Below, in pieces: positions 23,610 to 31,236 of a stretch of DNA of 36,398 bases. The notes under the pieces were generated by a model. That model did not search any database. It was not told the origin of the DNA and saw only the letters and a program-made list of their open reading frames with translations. Source of the DNA: Hassallia byssoidea VB512170 (lineage in GTDB: Bacteria; Cyanobacteriota; Cyanobacteriia; Cyanobacteriales; Nostocaceae); contig NZ_JTCM02000022.1 in assembly GCF_000817785.2 (NCBI RefSeq), positions 40,404-76,801 on the forward strand, read 5' to 3'. The position numbers were made by a program, and so were the translations under genes. Numbering within the stretch: the stretch's first letter is position 1; every line of letters starts with the position of its first letter.

Positions 23610-24602
23610 TTACGCCCTTTTCTCCGTATACTTTCCTTGGTCGTTGAGATACCACAGACCGTAGTGTCCCTCAGCACCGTTTGGTCCAGACCAAGGGTTT
23701 TCTGGAGGAACTTGGGCGTTCTGGTTGCTTTTCCAAGGCTCGTCAAATGCCTCAAAAAGGTAAGTTGTTACTTTCTGCTCAAATGCCCACTTATCAATTG
23801 CCTTGTAGTAGGCAAGAAGATTTTGTACATTGTTGGCTGTGTTGTTAAAGCTAATTCCTTGGGAAGACCATCCAGTTTCGCCAATCATGACTTCGCACTG
23901 CGGCTTAATTGCGGCAACAGCTGTTTTAATAGTATTGAAGGCTTGAGCTACCCCATTTACACCTTCAATCGGAGTGGCTGTATTCAAAGCCGGATAAAGG
24001 TTGCAAAGGATAAAATCGCAATTCTGAATGAGGGTTTTCAACTCGTTGTAAAACGGGCTGTTTGGGTTGGCAATATTTCCAAAAGTATGCGATCGCACGC
24101 CCACTTTGATATTCAGGCTTCTAGCTTTCTGCTTGTTAGCTACAATCATCGCGTTGACAGCATTGGTTGTCTCTGCGTTAACTACATATTCATTTGTGAA
24201 TACAAAAGAAGTTACCGTATTGGGATAAACAGCGTTCGCTGCTATTGCCGCAGAAAAAGCAGCTTTAATTTCTGCCTGTTGTAGTGCCGCGTTTGGCAGT
24301 TGCTGATAAATTCCTTGAGCCACCTCAATAACAACCTGACCCCTCTGCTGATTCAACTGAGCAGCAGCAAGAGCAACGCGACAGTTAGAATCTACTTGAT
24401 CCCAAGGTGTTGTGGGCTGGTGATAGCCTGCATAACCCATCCCATATGTGCAAATTTTGTTGAATTTGGAGGCAATGACCTCAAGCATACGGACAATATC
24501 CTGCTGGCTGTATGAATTCCACCACGGAGTCGTGGCGTTTGGAGGAGTTCCAGTCCAGCGACCAACATAAGGCTGAAAAGCAATACCAAGAAATTGAGAC
24601 AT
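23610..24602 (-). CDS. GH17 family beta-1,3-glucanase-like hydrolase
   Basis: A 330-residue (beta/alpha)8 enzyme of glycoside hydrolase family 17 (plant PR-2 family). The acid/base glutamate is E138 in FVFTNEYV and the nucleophile E242 in VMIGETGWSSQG. LGIAFQPYVG opens the barrel and LFEAFDEPWK with EGHYGLWYLN closes it, as in bacterial and fungal GH17 members. The likely substrates are beta-1,3-glucans (callose, laminarin, fungal wall). The protein starts directly with the catalytic domain; no signal peptide and no binding module. It is on the same strand as the LysM and CAP genes. A second GH17 gene survives only as a C-terminal remnant near 29.2 kb. Confidence 0.9.
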   Translation of the reverse strand: MSQFLGIAFQPYVGRWTGTPPNATTPWWNSYSQQDIVRMLEVIASKFNKICTYGMGYAGYHQPTTPWDQVDSNCRVALAAAQLNQQRGQVVIEVAQGIYQQLPNAALQQAEIKAAFSAAIAANAVYPNTVTSFVFTNEYVVNAETTNAVNAMIVANKQKARSLNIKVGVRSHTFGNIANPNSPFYNELKTLIQNCDFILCNLYPALNTATPIEGVNGVAQAFNTIKTAVAAIKPQCEVMIGETGWSSQGISFNNTANNVQNLLAYYKAIDKWAFEQKVTTYLFEAFDEPWKSNQNAQVPPENPWSGPNGAEGHYGLWYLNDQGKYTEKRA

Positions 24603-24690
24603 AACAAAATCTTCTGTTCAAGTGAGATTTATAAGAGTGAAGGAGTACTTATTAGCGTGCGACGTGCTAAATATTACCCATCCTCATCAT

Positions 24691-25101
24691 TTACAAGGGT
24701 GTACCAAAAACTTGTGTCCAGTAGTGTTTGTAATTAACGTCACCCATATCCTTAGCTAAGAAATAATAACCAACCCCTATTTCCTTATAATCTGGAGTCA
24801 GAATGTTTTTGCGATGTCCTGGGCTGTTCATCCATCCCTTAACGGTATCTTCTGGGGTAGACCGACCTGCTGCAATATTTTCTGCTGCACGGGAGTATCG
24901 ATAGCCTGTAGCTTTAATGCGGTCAAATGGGGATGAACCATCTTCTCCTGTATGATTGAAATAGTCCCGCATTGCCATGTCTACACTGTGCTTTTGAGCG
25001 GCTACAGCTAACCGACCATTGAATCTCAATGGTGGTAAACCTGCTTTCTGACGTTCGATGTTAGTGAGTTCTACAACACGATTGATAAATTCTTGGCTCA
25101 T
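24691..25101 (-). CDS. CAP (SCP/PR-1-like) domain protein 1
   Basis: A 136-residue single CAP domain. The cavity residues H50, E74, H96 and H126 are present (DYFNHT, AAENIAAG, SPGHRKNIL, KHYWTQVFG). CAP proteins include plant PR-1 and bacterial YkwD; they bind sterols, lipids or peptides, and no general enzyme activity is agreed. There is no signal peptide, against the habit of the family. GGGAGG lies 8 bases before the ATG. It is a paralogue of the next gene (same length, same cavity residues), a tandem duplication. Confidence 0.92.
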   Translation of the reverse strand: MSQEFINRVVELTNIERQKAGLPPLRFNGRLAVAAQKHSVDMAMRDYFNHTGEDGSSPFDRIKATGYRYSRAAENIAAGRSTPEDTVKGWMNSPGHRKNILTPDYKEIGVGYYFLAKDMGDVNYKHYWTQVFGTPL

Positions 25102-25189
25102 GGTAACAACCTCCCAAATGTAGAAATAGATTTTAATAATTGGTCAGTAAGGGGCGATTTGGTTAAATTCAATCAAATTACGTCTTTGA

Positions 25190-25597
25190 TTAGGGTTTGC
25201 CAAAGCATTGTGTCCAGTAATGTTTGTAATTAACGTTACCTGTATCATTGCCTAGATAGTAGTAACCAACTCCAATTTCTTGATAATTTGGACTCAGGAT
25301 GTTATTGCGATGTCCTTCACTGTTCATCCATCCTTCAAAAGCATTTTCTGGGGTGGAACCACCTGCATAAATGTTTTCACCGACATAGGTTGATGGATAA
25401 CCTTCAGCTTGGGCACGATCTGAAGGTTTGCTTCCATTTGGGCTTTTATGACTGAAAAAGTCCTCCAATGCCATGTCTGCACTATGTTTCTGTGCTGCTG
25501 CTGCTAACACAGGGTTAAATCTCAGCTCTGGCAAACCAGAAGACCGACGTTTAGCATTAGTGAGTTCTACAATGCGATAGATAAAGTTACGATTCAT
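25190..25597 (-). CDS. CAP (SCP/PR-1-like) domain protein 2
   Basis: A 135-residue paralogue of the adjacent CAP protein, collinear without gaps and with the same cavity residues (H50, E74, H96, H126; DFFSHK, VGENIYAG, SEGHRNNIL, KHYWTQCFG). The surface loops at 52-72 differ most. There is no signal peptide. AGAGG precedes the ATG within a leader similar to that of CAP 1. It is the first gene of the minus-strand run. Confidence 0.92.
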   Translation of the reverse strand: MNRNFIYRIVELTNAKRRSSGLPELRFNPVLAAAAQKHSADMALEDFFSHKSPNGSKPSDRAQAEGYPSTYVGENIYAGGSTPENAFEGWMNSEGHRNNILSPNYQEIGVGYYYLGNDTGNVNYKHYWTQCFGKP

Positions 25598-26199
25598 AGT
25601 TAATAACCTCTTAGTTAAGAAATTCTAGGAGTGATTAAGCTAGTAATTGGTCTGAAGACTAAGTAATCAAGCATGAAAAATATTAGAGATTTCCTCTAAT
25701 TGGCAATACGGCTCCACGACTGGCTTACAGCATCGTTTGCTGGATTATAAAATCAGCCAGTTTGACAGAAAAACTAGAATTTGAGCTATTCTTCTGAGCA
25801 GAAGGTGAAGCTCTAGATAATTGCTTGTTTTTCCTGCTTCTATTTTTAGATAGATTCAAGTCCAATCGACTTATACACTTGTATGGGTTGTGTTAGCCCA
25901 ATATCGTCCAATAGCAGATCGGGTGTCACCAACAGCCGTACAAGTGCTGAAAGTCTTGCTAACCAAGACTTTGATAAAAATTTATTTGGTCACAAATACG
26001 ATGAATGCCAACTTTAATTTTATTTTTGAAATCTTTTTTTGCCACATAAGCGATGACTTTGGCTTCAGGCAGTTAGCATTTTTGCTACTTCTACCAGATT
26101 AATACCAGTTTTTGCAAGACAACCGCGCTACATCATCTGCATAAGTTCACAAAACCAAAATCTATATATATATGTAGCTCTCCAGAACATTGAGAAAAA
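25598..26199. other. Gene-free stretch between CAP 2 and the sigma-like gene
   Basis: About 600 bases that separate divergent genes and should hold both promoters. A 70-codon plus-strand frame (25890-26102) has no recognisable content and I do not call it. A run of TATATATATATG at 26163-26174 is low-complexity. I cannot fix promoters. Confidence 0.5.
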
Positions 26200-27762
26200 A
26201 TGGTCACTGGTGAAATAGGTTTGCTGTTGATGTCATATCTGATGAAAAGCGAGGTAATTTTAAAACCTATGGTAGCACCGTCAAGATACTGGATAATGTG
26301 GATAATTGATTCTCCTAGAGTGGAATATAATAAGCTAAAAGATGGCTACAAACTCAGGACAATCCACTTAGCACAGGAGTTCTTCAGGGTACAATTTCCC
26401 AAGTTAGCCAGTCAACCCACACTATCGTCAGAAGAAAACAGACATGTTCAAGCTGTTGTGTGGAAAATGTTTCGTTCAGCTGACGATATCCGCGATCGCG
26501 CTTTTGCTGGGCTTTGTTTGAGATGCTATGTATCTCAGACAATTCTCATCAGCTGCAAAAAAATTTCTCATACTTGTAAACCCCAAGTTGAGAACCCTTT
26601 TAGCTATATTGATTTGCTTCCATTCGTTTTAAATGACGATGGTAAAGAAGAGGTGCTGTTGGATAGTGAAGAGCAAACTCAACTTATCTTGAATCATGAT
26701 TACACAACTCGACCAATAGCTAAAGGAGGAGAGTTTTTTAGCGTTGAAATTTTGCGGAAATTTAATCCAACCTTAAGTTCTAGTGAAAGCTTAGATAATT
26801 GGACTTGGAGATTAACCCAACAAAATCAAAATTTAAGGTTATTTCTGTGGGAGTTAGGGGTAAGGACTCCCAGTGACTGCGCGTTATTATGTAGACATAT
26901 TCCCCGTTCTCTGGAACCGCATCTTCAAAAAGGAGACCGCGAAATTGTAGAGGTCTTTCATGCAGTCTATCGTCGAGACAGACGCAACTCACATGAAAAA
27001 GGACGTTGTTCTGAACCTACGCTAAACCAACTGCAAGAAATGCGCGATTTGTTGCAGCAACGAAATATCATTCATTCTCATCAAAAACTAATTTATCATC
27101 TCAAAAGAATCGCAGAAATCTTACGTCAGGATACGCTTTATAAAAGAACAGGTAGTCCCAAAACAATACCTATAGAAGTGTATGATAACTCCACTAATGA
27201 CTATGTTCCCAATCTAGAGTTAGGTTTTTATACTGACACCGGACTAGAGGAAATTGAATTAGACCAATTAAAAGAGGATTGTCATGCCTTATTTGAAGAG
27301 GTTTTATATGAAGCGATATCAGAAGTGATTTACCAACAAATTGAAGGTTTAAGAAAAAGTAAAGGTTACAAAAGTTTTGCTCAAAAATTCCATGAAGGTT
27401 TGCAACTTTACTACGAAGAGGATAAGTCTTTAGGGGAGATTGGTAAATTGTGGGGGATACCTTGGTATCAAGCCAGACGCATATTTAAATTAGAAAACTT
27501 TCTGGAGAATGTTCAGTATCGCACAGAAGAAAAATTTATTGACAACATTTCAAAAACATCTACAAAATATCGAGTTACAACAATTTCCACTAACCCAGAC
27601 TATTTAAAAAATGTTGCTGAATCAATTAGAAATTATGCTTTGAATAAAACATTTAATGATGCACACGCAGAAATACAAAGCGGCAAAAAACAGCAAAAAA
27701 ACAGCTTATTTGCTCAACTAATACGCCGTTATCTTAATGATTCAATCAAAGAGGCAGCATGA
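26200..27762 (+). CDS. Sigma-like helix-turn-helix protein upstream of DUF1822
   Basis: A 520-residue, largely helical protein that I cannot assign firmly. Near residues 408-432 it has a convincing HTH (DKSLGEIGKLWGIPWYQARRIF), placed like region 4 of sigma-70 family proteins, and before it an acidic helical stretch (LDQLKEDCHALFEEVLYEAI). Cyanobacteria often have a sigma-like gene directly before a DUF1822 gene, which supports this reading. The N-terminal 40 residues are hydrophobic-mixed and poorly supported: the ATG at 26200 has no Shine-Dalgarno and a later start is possible. It is 64 bases upstream of the DUF1822 gene, same strand, probably one transcript. Confidence 0.6.
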   Translation: MVTGEIGLLLMSYLMKSEVILKPMVAPSRYWIMWIIDSPRVEYNKLKDGYKLRTIHLAQEFFRVQFPKLASQPTLSSEENRHVQAVVWKMFRSADDIRDRAFAGLCLRCYVSQTILISCKKISHTCKPQVENPFSYIDLLPFVLNDDGKEEVLLDSEEQTQLILNHDYTTRPIAKGGEFFSVEILRKFNPTLSSSESLDNWTWRLTQQNQNLRLFLWELGVRTPSDCALLCRHIPRSLEPHLQKGDREIVEVFHAVYRRDRRNSHEKGRCSEPTLNQLQEMRDLLQQRNIIHSHQKLIYHLKRIAEILRQDTLYKRTGSPKTIPIEVYDNSTNDYVPNLELGFYTDTGLEEIELDQLKEDCHALFEEVLYEAISEVIYQQIEGLRKSKGYKSFAQKFHEGLQLYYEEDKSLGEIGKLWGIPWYQARRIFKLENFLENVQYRTEEKFIDNISKTSTKYRVTTISTNPDYLKNVAESIRNYALNKTFNDAHAEIQSGKKQQKNSLFAQLIRRYLNDSIKEAA

Positions 27763-27826
27763 GCAAATTATTTCCCATAAAATACTGATTTTATCGCAGC
27801 GTAGCATATAACCATGAGCTAAGATT

Positions 27827-28948
27827 ATGATTAATACCTCTATTTATTCAAGATACTGGAGACAAGAATTGTCACCAAAACTTATTTGGCTGGAACCGGA
27901 ACATTTTGAGTCAGCTAAAGAAATTAGCGACCGAAACTTAAGCGAAACACACCAGTGGAAAATTTATTTAAATGCATTAGCGCTACTTGGTTTTGAAGAA
28001 TGGCTGAGAGAAAGAATTCCAGATGTCAAAATTAATCGAGATAACTGTTCAATATTTAAATCCGACAGCGCTAATGTGATTGATGTTGTTTATAATCTAA
28101 GTTTAGGTGGATTTAACCTTTGCTTAATTACTGTAGATAACCTAATTGATGATTTTGTCACTGTACCCAAAGAAGTCATCAATTACCCAAAAATGATTGC
28201 TCATTTTTATGTATTGATTGAGGTATTAGAAGAGGAAGAAAAATTAAATATTAACGGTTTTTTACGTTACGATAAACTCGTGAAATATTGCCAATCAATT
28301 AATTTGGAAGCTCAATCTGATAGTTGTTATCAGCTACCGCTTTCTTGGTTTGATCCTGAGGTAAATAACTTATTGTTATACTCGTGTTTCTTGTCACCAG
28401 ATGCTATTCCTTTACCATCAATAGCTGAGGTTAATCATACAGATATACAAACTATAAGCCAGACTACAAGCATCGTTAAGAAAGCGCTAGTAAACGTGAG
28501 CAGTTGGTGGCTTGGAGTTTTTGAAGAAGGTTGGCAATCCACCAAAGATATTCTGAAGACGCTTGATAATAACTATGCTTGGGGTTCTGCAAGAAGTAAG
28601 TCGGTTGATTATCATTGTGGGGCGAAAAAGTTAGATTTTGGACTATTGTTAAATGGTCAAGCATTAGCTTTAGTTATCAATGTAAAACGGTTGGAAGATA
28701 ATGAAGTCGATGTGCTTGTACAGGTTATTCCTTACAATGAGTCACCTGGCAATGAGGAATATCTACCGTCTGGGTTGAAGCTGAAAGTGACTCTTAATCC
28801 TAGTACTTCTGAGTCAGAAAGTCAGGAAGTCACTGCGAGGAAAGCTGATAATATCATTCAGTTAGAATTTAGTGAAATTTTAGGTAGACAATTTAAGGTT
28901 GAAGTCGGCTTTCAGGGTGCTGTGATTACTGAGGAATTTTTGTTGTAA
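27827..28948 (+). CDS. DUF1822 family protein
   Basis: A 373-residue protein with the N-terminal features of the cyanobacterial DUF1822 family: LIWLEPEHFESAKEIS, WKIYLNALALLGFEEWLRERIP and LSWFDPEVNNLLLYSCFL. The C-terminal third (about 280-370) looks beta-rich (LKLKVTLNPSTSE, QLEFSEILGRQFKVEVGF). There are no membrane segments. The function is unknown; members usually stand between a sigma-like gene and a CHAT- or CHASE2-domain gene, suggesting a signalling or stress module. Here the expected downstream partner is replaced by decayed insertions, and the CHAT gene lies 2.3 kb away in convergent orientation. Confidence 0.8.
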   Translation: MINTSIYSRYWRQELSPKLIWLEPEHFESAKEISDRNLSETHQWKIYLNALALLGFEEWLRERIPDVKINRDNCSIFKSDSANVIDVVYNLSLGGFNLCLITVDNLIDDFVTVPKEVINYPKMIAHFYVLIEVLEEEEKLNINGFLRYDKLVKYCQSINLEAQSDSCYQLPLSWFDPEVNNLLLYSCFLSPDAIPLPSIAEVNHTDIQTISQTTSIVKKALVNVSSWWLGVFEEGWQSTKDILKTLDNNYAWGSARSKSVDYHCGAKKLDFGLLLNGQALALVINVKRLEDNEVDVLVQVIPYNESPGNEEYLPSGLKLKVTLNPSTSESESQEVTARKADNIIQLEFSEILGRQFKVEVGFQGAVITEEFLL

Positions 28949-29015
28949 TTTTTTCAAATGGTGTTTAGCCTAGAGTAGACTTTTGCCAGTGCTGGGGTCA
29001 AATGAGCAATCGTAC

Positions 29016-29082
29016 GTGCGACCCGAAGTCGCACAGGAGAGTGGAACCCTCAAAAAGTTCCCAGGTTAGTATCCAAAACCTG
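29016..29082. other. Three consecutive hairpins
   Basis: GTGCGAC-CCGAA-GTCGCAC (29016-29034), GGAAC/GTTCC (29043-29061) and CAGGTT/AACCTG (29062-29082) follow one another with little spacing, downstream of the DUF1822 gene. This looks like a structured RNA or transcript end, but I cannot place it in a family. Confidence 0.35.
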
Positions 29083-29156
29083 TACCCGCTTAAAGGGGCT
29101 TTGCGCTTAATCACAAAGTTTCATAGCTAGAGGGTTAAGTGCCCAACCTGATTAGT

Positions 29157-29252
29157 AAAGCCATTCACGCTCATGGAGGCTAGGGTACTGAGGGACACTA
29201 CGGTCTTTGGTATCTCAATGACTCTGGTGGTTATACACAGAAGCATGTCTAG
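29157..29252 (+). pseudogene. Remnant of a second GH17 gene (C-terminus)
   Basis: After a TAG at 29181-29183, the frame 29184-29252 reads GTEGHYGLWYLNDSGG, then YTQKHV and a stop. This matches the last 20 residues of the GH17 enzyme encoded at 23610-24602 (GAEGHYGLWYLNDQG, then KYTEKRA and stop). The rest of the gene is gone. It lies on the opposite strand from the intact gene and just upstream of the GH16 fragment, so a beta-glucanase gene pair probably once stood here. Confidence 0.8.
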
Positions 29253-29423
29253 CAATAAGCATAAACAATGATGGGGAGAGTTGAGCAATTTATAATCTCT
29301 TAAGATTCTGGTGTAATTAAACACATATTTATTCTGGTTCTAGTTACAACCATCATCTTCGTTAATGTGACGTTGAGGATGCGCGTGGGTGGATGAAAAT
29401 GCAAGTGAAAACCGTTATCAAAA

Positions 29424-29436
29424 TTCAAAGAAGAAA
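29424..29436 (+). promoter_or_regulatory. Shared translation leader before the GH16 fragment
   Basis: TTCAAAGAAGAAA directly precedes the ATG at 29437; compare TTCAAAGAAGAGAAAATC before the astacin ATG. Confidence 0.45.
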
Positions 29437-29589
29437 ATGGCTGACAAAAAAACGATTAATTTTTCTGGCTATGTATGGGAAGTACGCTCTTCCGGTGATG
29501 GTGGTCCAGGTCCAAACCACTGGAGTAGTGATAATGTCTGGGTTGACCAAGATGGTTATTTACACCTGAAAATTACTCAACAAAATTAA
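29437..29589 (+). pseudogene. N-terminal fragment of a GH16-type beta-glucanase
   Basis: From ATG 29437 the frame encodes 50 residues: MADKKTINFSGYVWEVRSS, GPGPNHWSSDNVWVDQDG, YLHLKIT, then a stop at 29587. This is the first strands of a bacterial GH16 (lichenase/laminarinase-like) fold. A frame shift separates it from the catalytic fragment that follows. The A/T-rich codon use resembles the neighbours. I would expect a strand with W..AEV next; it is missing. Confidence 0.7.
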
Positions 29590-30307
29590 AATCGGCGTTG
29601 AATCGGAGGGCTACAACCCCGAAGAGAAACGCCAAAGAAAGGCAATCCGTATTTATACAGATAAAAAGTATAATGGAGGGCTGTTCATTATCGATTTAGA
29701 CCACATACCTGAAGGAATGGCGGTATGGCCAGCGATATGGCTGGTTGGAACGGGACATACATGGCCTGAGAACGGAGAAATCGACATCATCGAAGAAGTC
29801 AACTCAACACCCTCTGCGAACAACAGCAACCAGTCAACATTGCACACCAGAAAGGGATGTGTCCAGAACGTCCCACATATTTTGCATCCCGACTGCAACG
29901 CCAACAACGCTTTCACGGGATGTGGCATCATGGGACCAGAAGGCTCTTTCGGCCACGGATTCAACCAGAACGGTGGTGGAGCATACGCTTGCGAGTGGAT
30001 CTACGACCAGACAATTAAAATCTGGTTCTGGAAGCGTGCTGACATCCCTGCGAATGTCCTTGGAGATTCACCTGACCCGAACACATGGGGAACCCCTTAC
30101 GTCAGTTTCAATCCGTGTCCCGGATATTTCAAAGACATGGAGATGGTCGTCAATACGACCTTGTGCGGAGACTGGGCTGGCAATGTTTTCCCTGGAGGAT
30201 TAGAAAAATGCGGTGGGTACCTTTGGGACACAAAAAATAATCCTAAATTCCGAGATGCATATTTCCTCATCCGAAGTGTAAGAATCTTCACGCAAAAACC
30301 AACTTAA
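29570..30307 (+). pseudogene. Catalytic part of a fungal-type GH16 endo-1,3(4)-beta-glucanase
   Basis: Frame open from 29570 without a normal start until ATG 29717, which lies inside the domain. Residues: KIGVESEGYNPEEKRQRKAI, RIYTDKKYNGGLFIIDLDHI, then PEGMAVWPAIWLVG and the catalytic NGEIDIIEEVN (ExDxxE), and on to a normal stop after IRSVRIFTQKPT. The spacing WPAIW - NGEIDIIE - LHTRKGC follows the fungal Lam16A-like GH16 group. Codons are rich in C-ending forms (AAC, GAC, TTC, CCC), unlike the neighbours, which suggests transfer. Without its N-terminal strands in frame it is probably inactive, unless frameshifting or a minor start rescues it. Confidence 0.75.
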
Positions 30308-30340
30308 ATGTCGGTAATTCATAGTTCTTGCGACATAATC

Positions 30341-30372
30341 AGGTTAAATGTAGCCTAGGCTACATTTAACCT
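30341..30372. repeat. Perfect 32-bp palindrome
   Basis: The 16-base half AGGTTAAATGTAGCCT is followed by its exact complement AGGCTACATTTAACCT, with no loop. It starts 34 bases after the GH16 stop and is not followed by a T-run. It could be an element end, a protein-binding site or a cruciform. Confidence 0.85.
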
Positions 30373-30580
30373 AGGGAAGAACAATGGACTTTCATTTAGT
30401 ACACGGGGCGCGGAAATAAAGTACCCATGTTATGGGACACTGGGTTTAGCTGAGATTAATCGCCCTCAAAGCGTCTAAAAAGGACGAGGACATGGCACAA
30501 TTAACTCCAAAATCACTCACCTGAAGTGAGTGCGATCGCTTCGGAACTAGAAAAATTGCGATTGGCGACATAGCGCACCA

Positions 30581-30718
30581 CAGCAAATAGCACTGCGAGC
30601 CAAAATAATCTTACTGGCGGACAAAGGCAGCAATAATCGTGAAATTGGACGGGAACTCAACATCAGTCGATACATGGCTCGTAGATGGCGTAGATATAGC
30701 GTAGCTGACACGATATAG
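30581..30718 (+). pseudogene. IS630-type transposase N-terminal remnant
   Basis: 46 codons, QQIALRAKIILLADKGSNNR, then EIGRELNISRYMARRW, to a stop. This is the N-terminal HTH of IS630/Tc1-type transposases. The start, the rest of the HTH region and the DDE domain are absent; upstream codons in this frame no longer match. After ARRWR the frame enters the left arm of an inverted repeat (30692-30720), which appears to have cut the gene. Confidence 0.65.
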
Positions 30719-30929
30719 GCAAAGTAGTACAAACTTACCTAAAATCTGATTTGGTAGTATGACAGTAACACGACTATAACCCTTATTCTTTCGTGCAACC
30801 TTGTGCCAGCTTTCTCTAACGAGAAGCAAACAAGACTTGGATGATTCATAAAAAAGCGATAGCTAAAAAGTTTATACGGTAATACTTTCAGCCTCAGAAT
30901 GCCTATATCGTGTCAGCCCCGCTATATCT
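30692..30929. mobile_element. 238-bp segment bounded by 29-bp inverted repeats (MITE candidate)
   Basis: The left arm 30692-30720 and right arm 30901-30929 are inverted copies with 27 of 29 bases matching (AGATATAGCGTAGCTGACAC and so on). No open frame lies between. The left end has TA just outside/at the boundary but the right has TG, so a clean TA duplication is not seen. It is inserted at the IS630 remnant. Confidence 0.55.
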
Positions 30930-31167
30930 GCCCCGTGTTGACAGTTCTGAAACAGAACCGTTGACCGTGCGTGCAAAGTTACCTCCAGACCAAAAATGGA
31001 ATAATGAAGAGATTATATTAGCTTTGCCGCCTCAAAATATCCACTGGTTTGATGTTCAATCAGGTGATGCTCTTTGGTTGCACTCTTGTGTCGTCATCTT
31101 TACCTCCAACTTCGTTCTCGCTTCTTTTGAAAGCTCAGAATTAAGTTGTCGCATCTCAATTGGATGA
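30910..31167 (+). pseudogene. Unrecognised gene fragment
   Basis: 85 codons starting with GTG inside the right arm of the inverted repeat. The part LTVRAKLPPDQKWNNEEI, ILALPPQNIHWFD looks like genuine protein, vaguely like the TOBE-type tail of an ABC transporter ATPase, but I cannot assign it. The last 30 residues look unconstrained. It is probably the 3' piece of a gene cut by the insertion. Confidence 0.3.
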
Positions 31168-31236
31168 GTTACTGTACAACTAGAAGAGGCGATCGCCAAA
31201 ACTAACCAGCAAATTAACGAAAATTATAACTCACCT

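Noticed and set aside
25890-26102. A 70-codon plus-strand open frame before the sigma-like gene
   Set aside because: No recognisable motif, no ribosome-binding site, A/T-rich composition; likely chance.
29016-29060. Group II intron domain V on the minus strand
   Set aside because: The terminal stem and GTACGATT fit loosely, but the basal helix does not pair and no maturase or other intron domain is visible; kept only as an unexplained structure.
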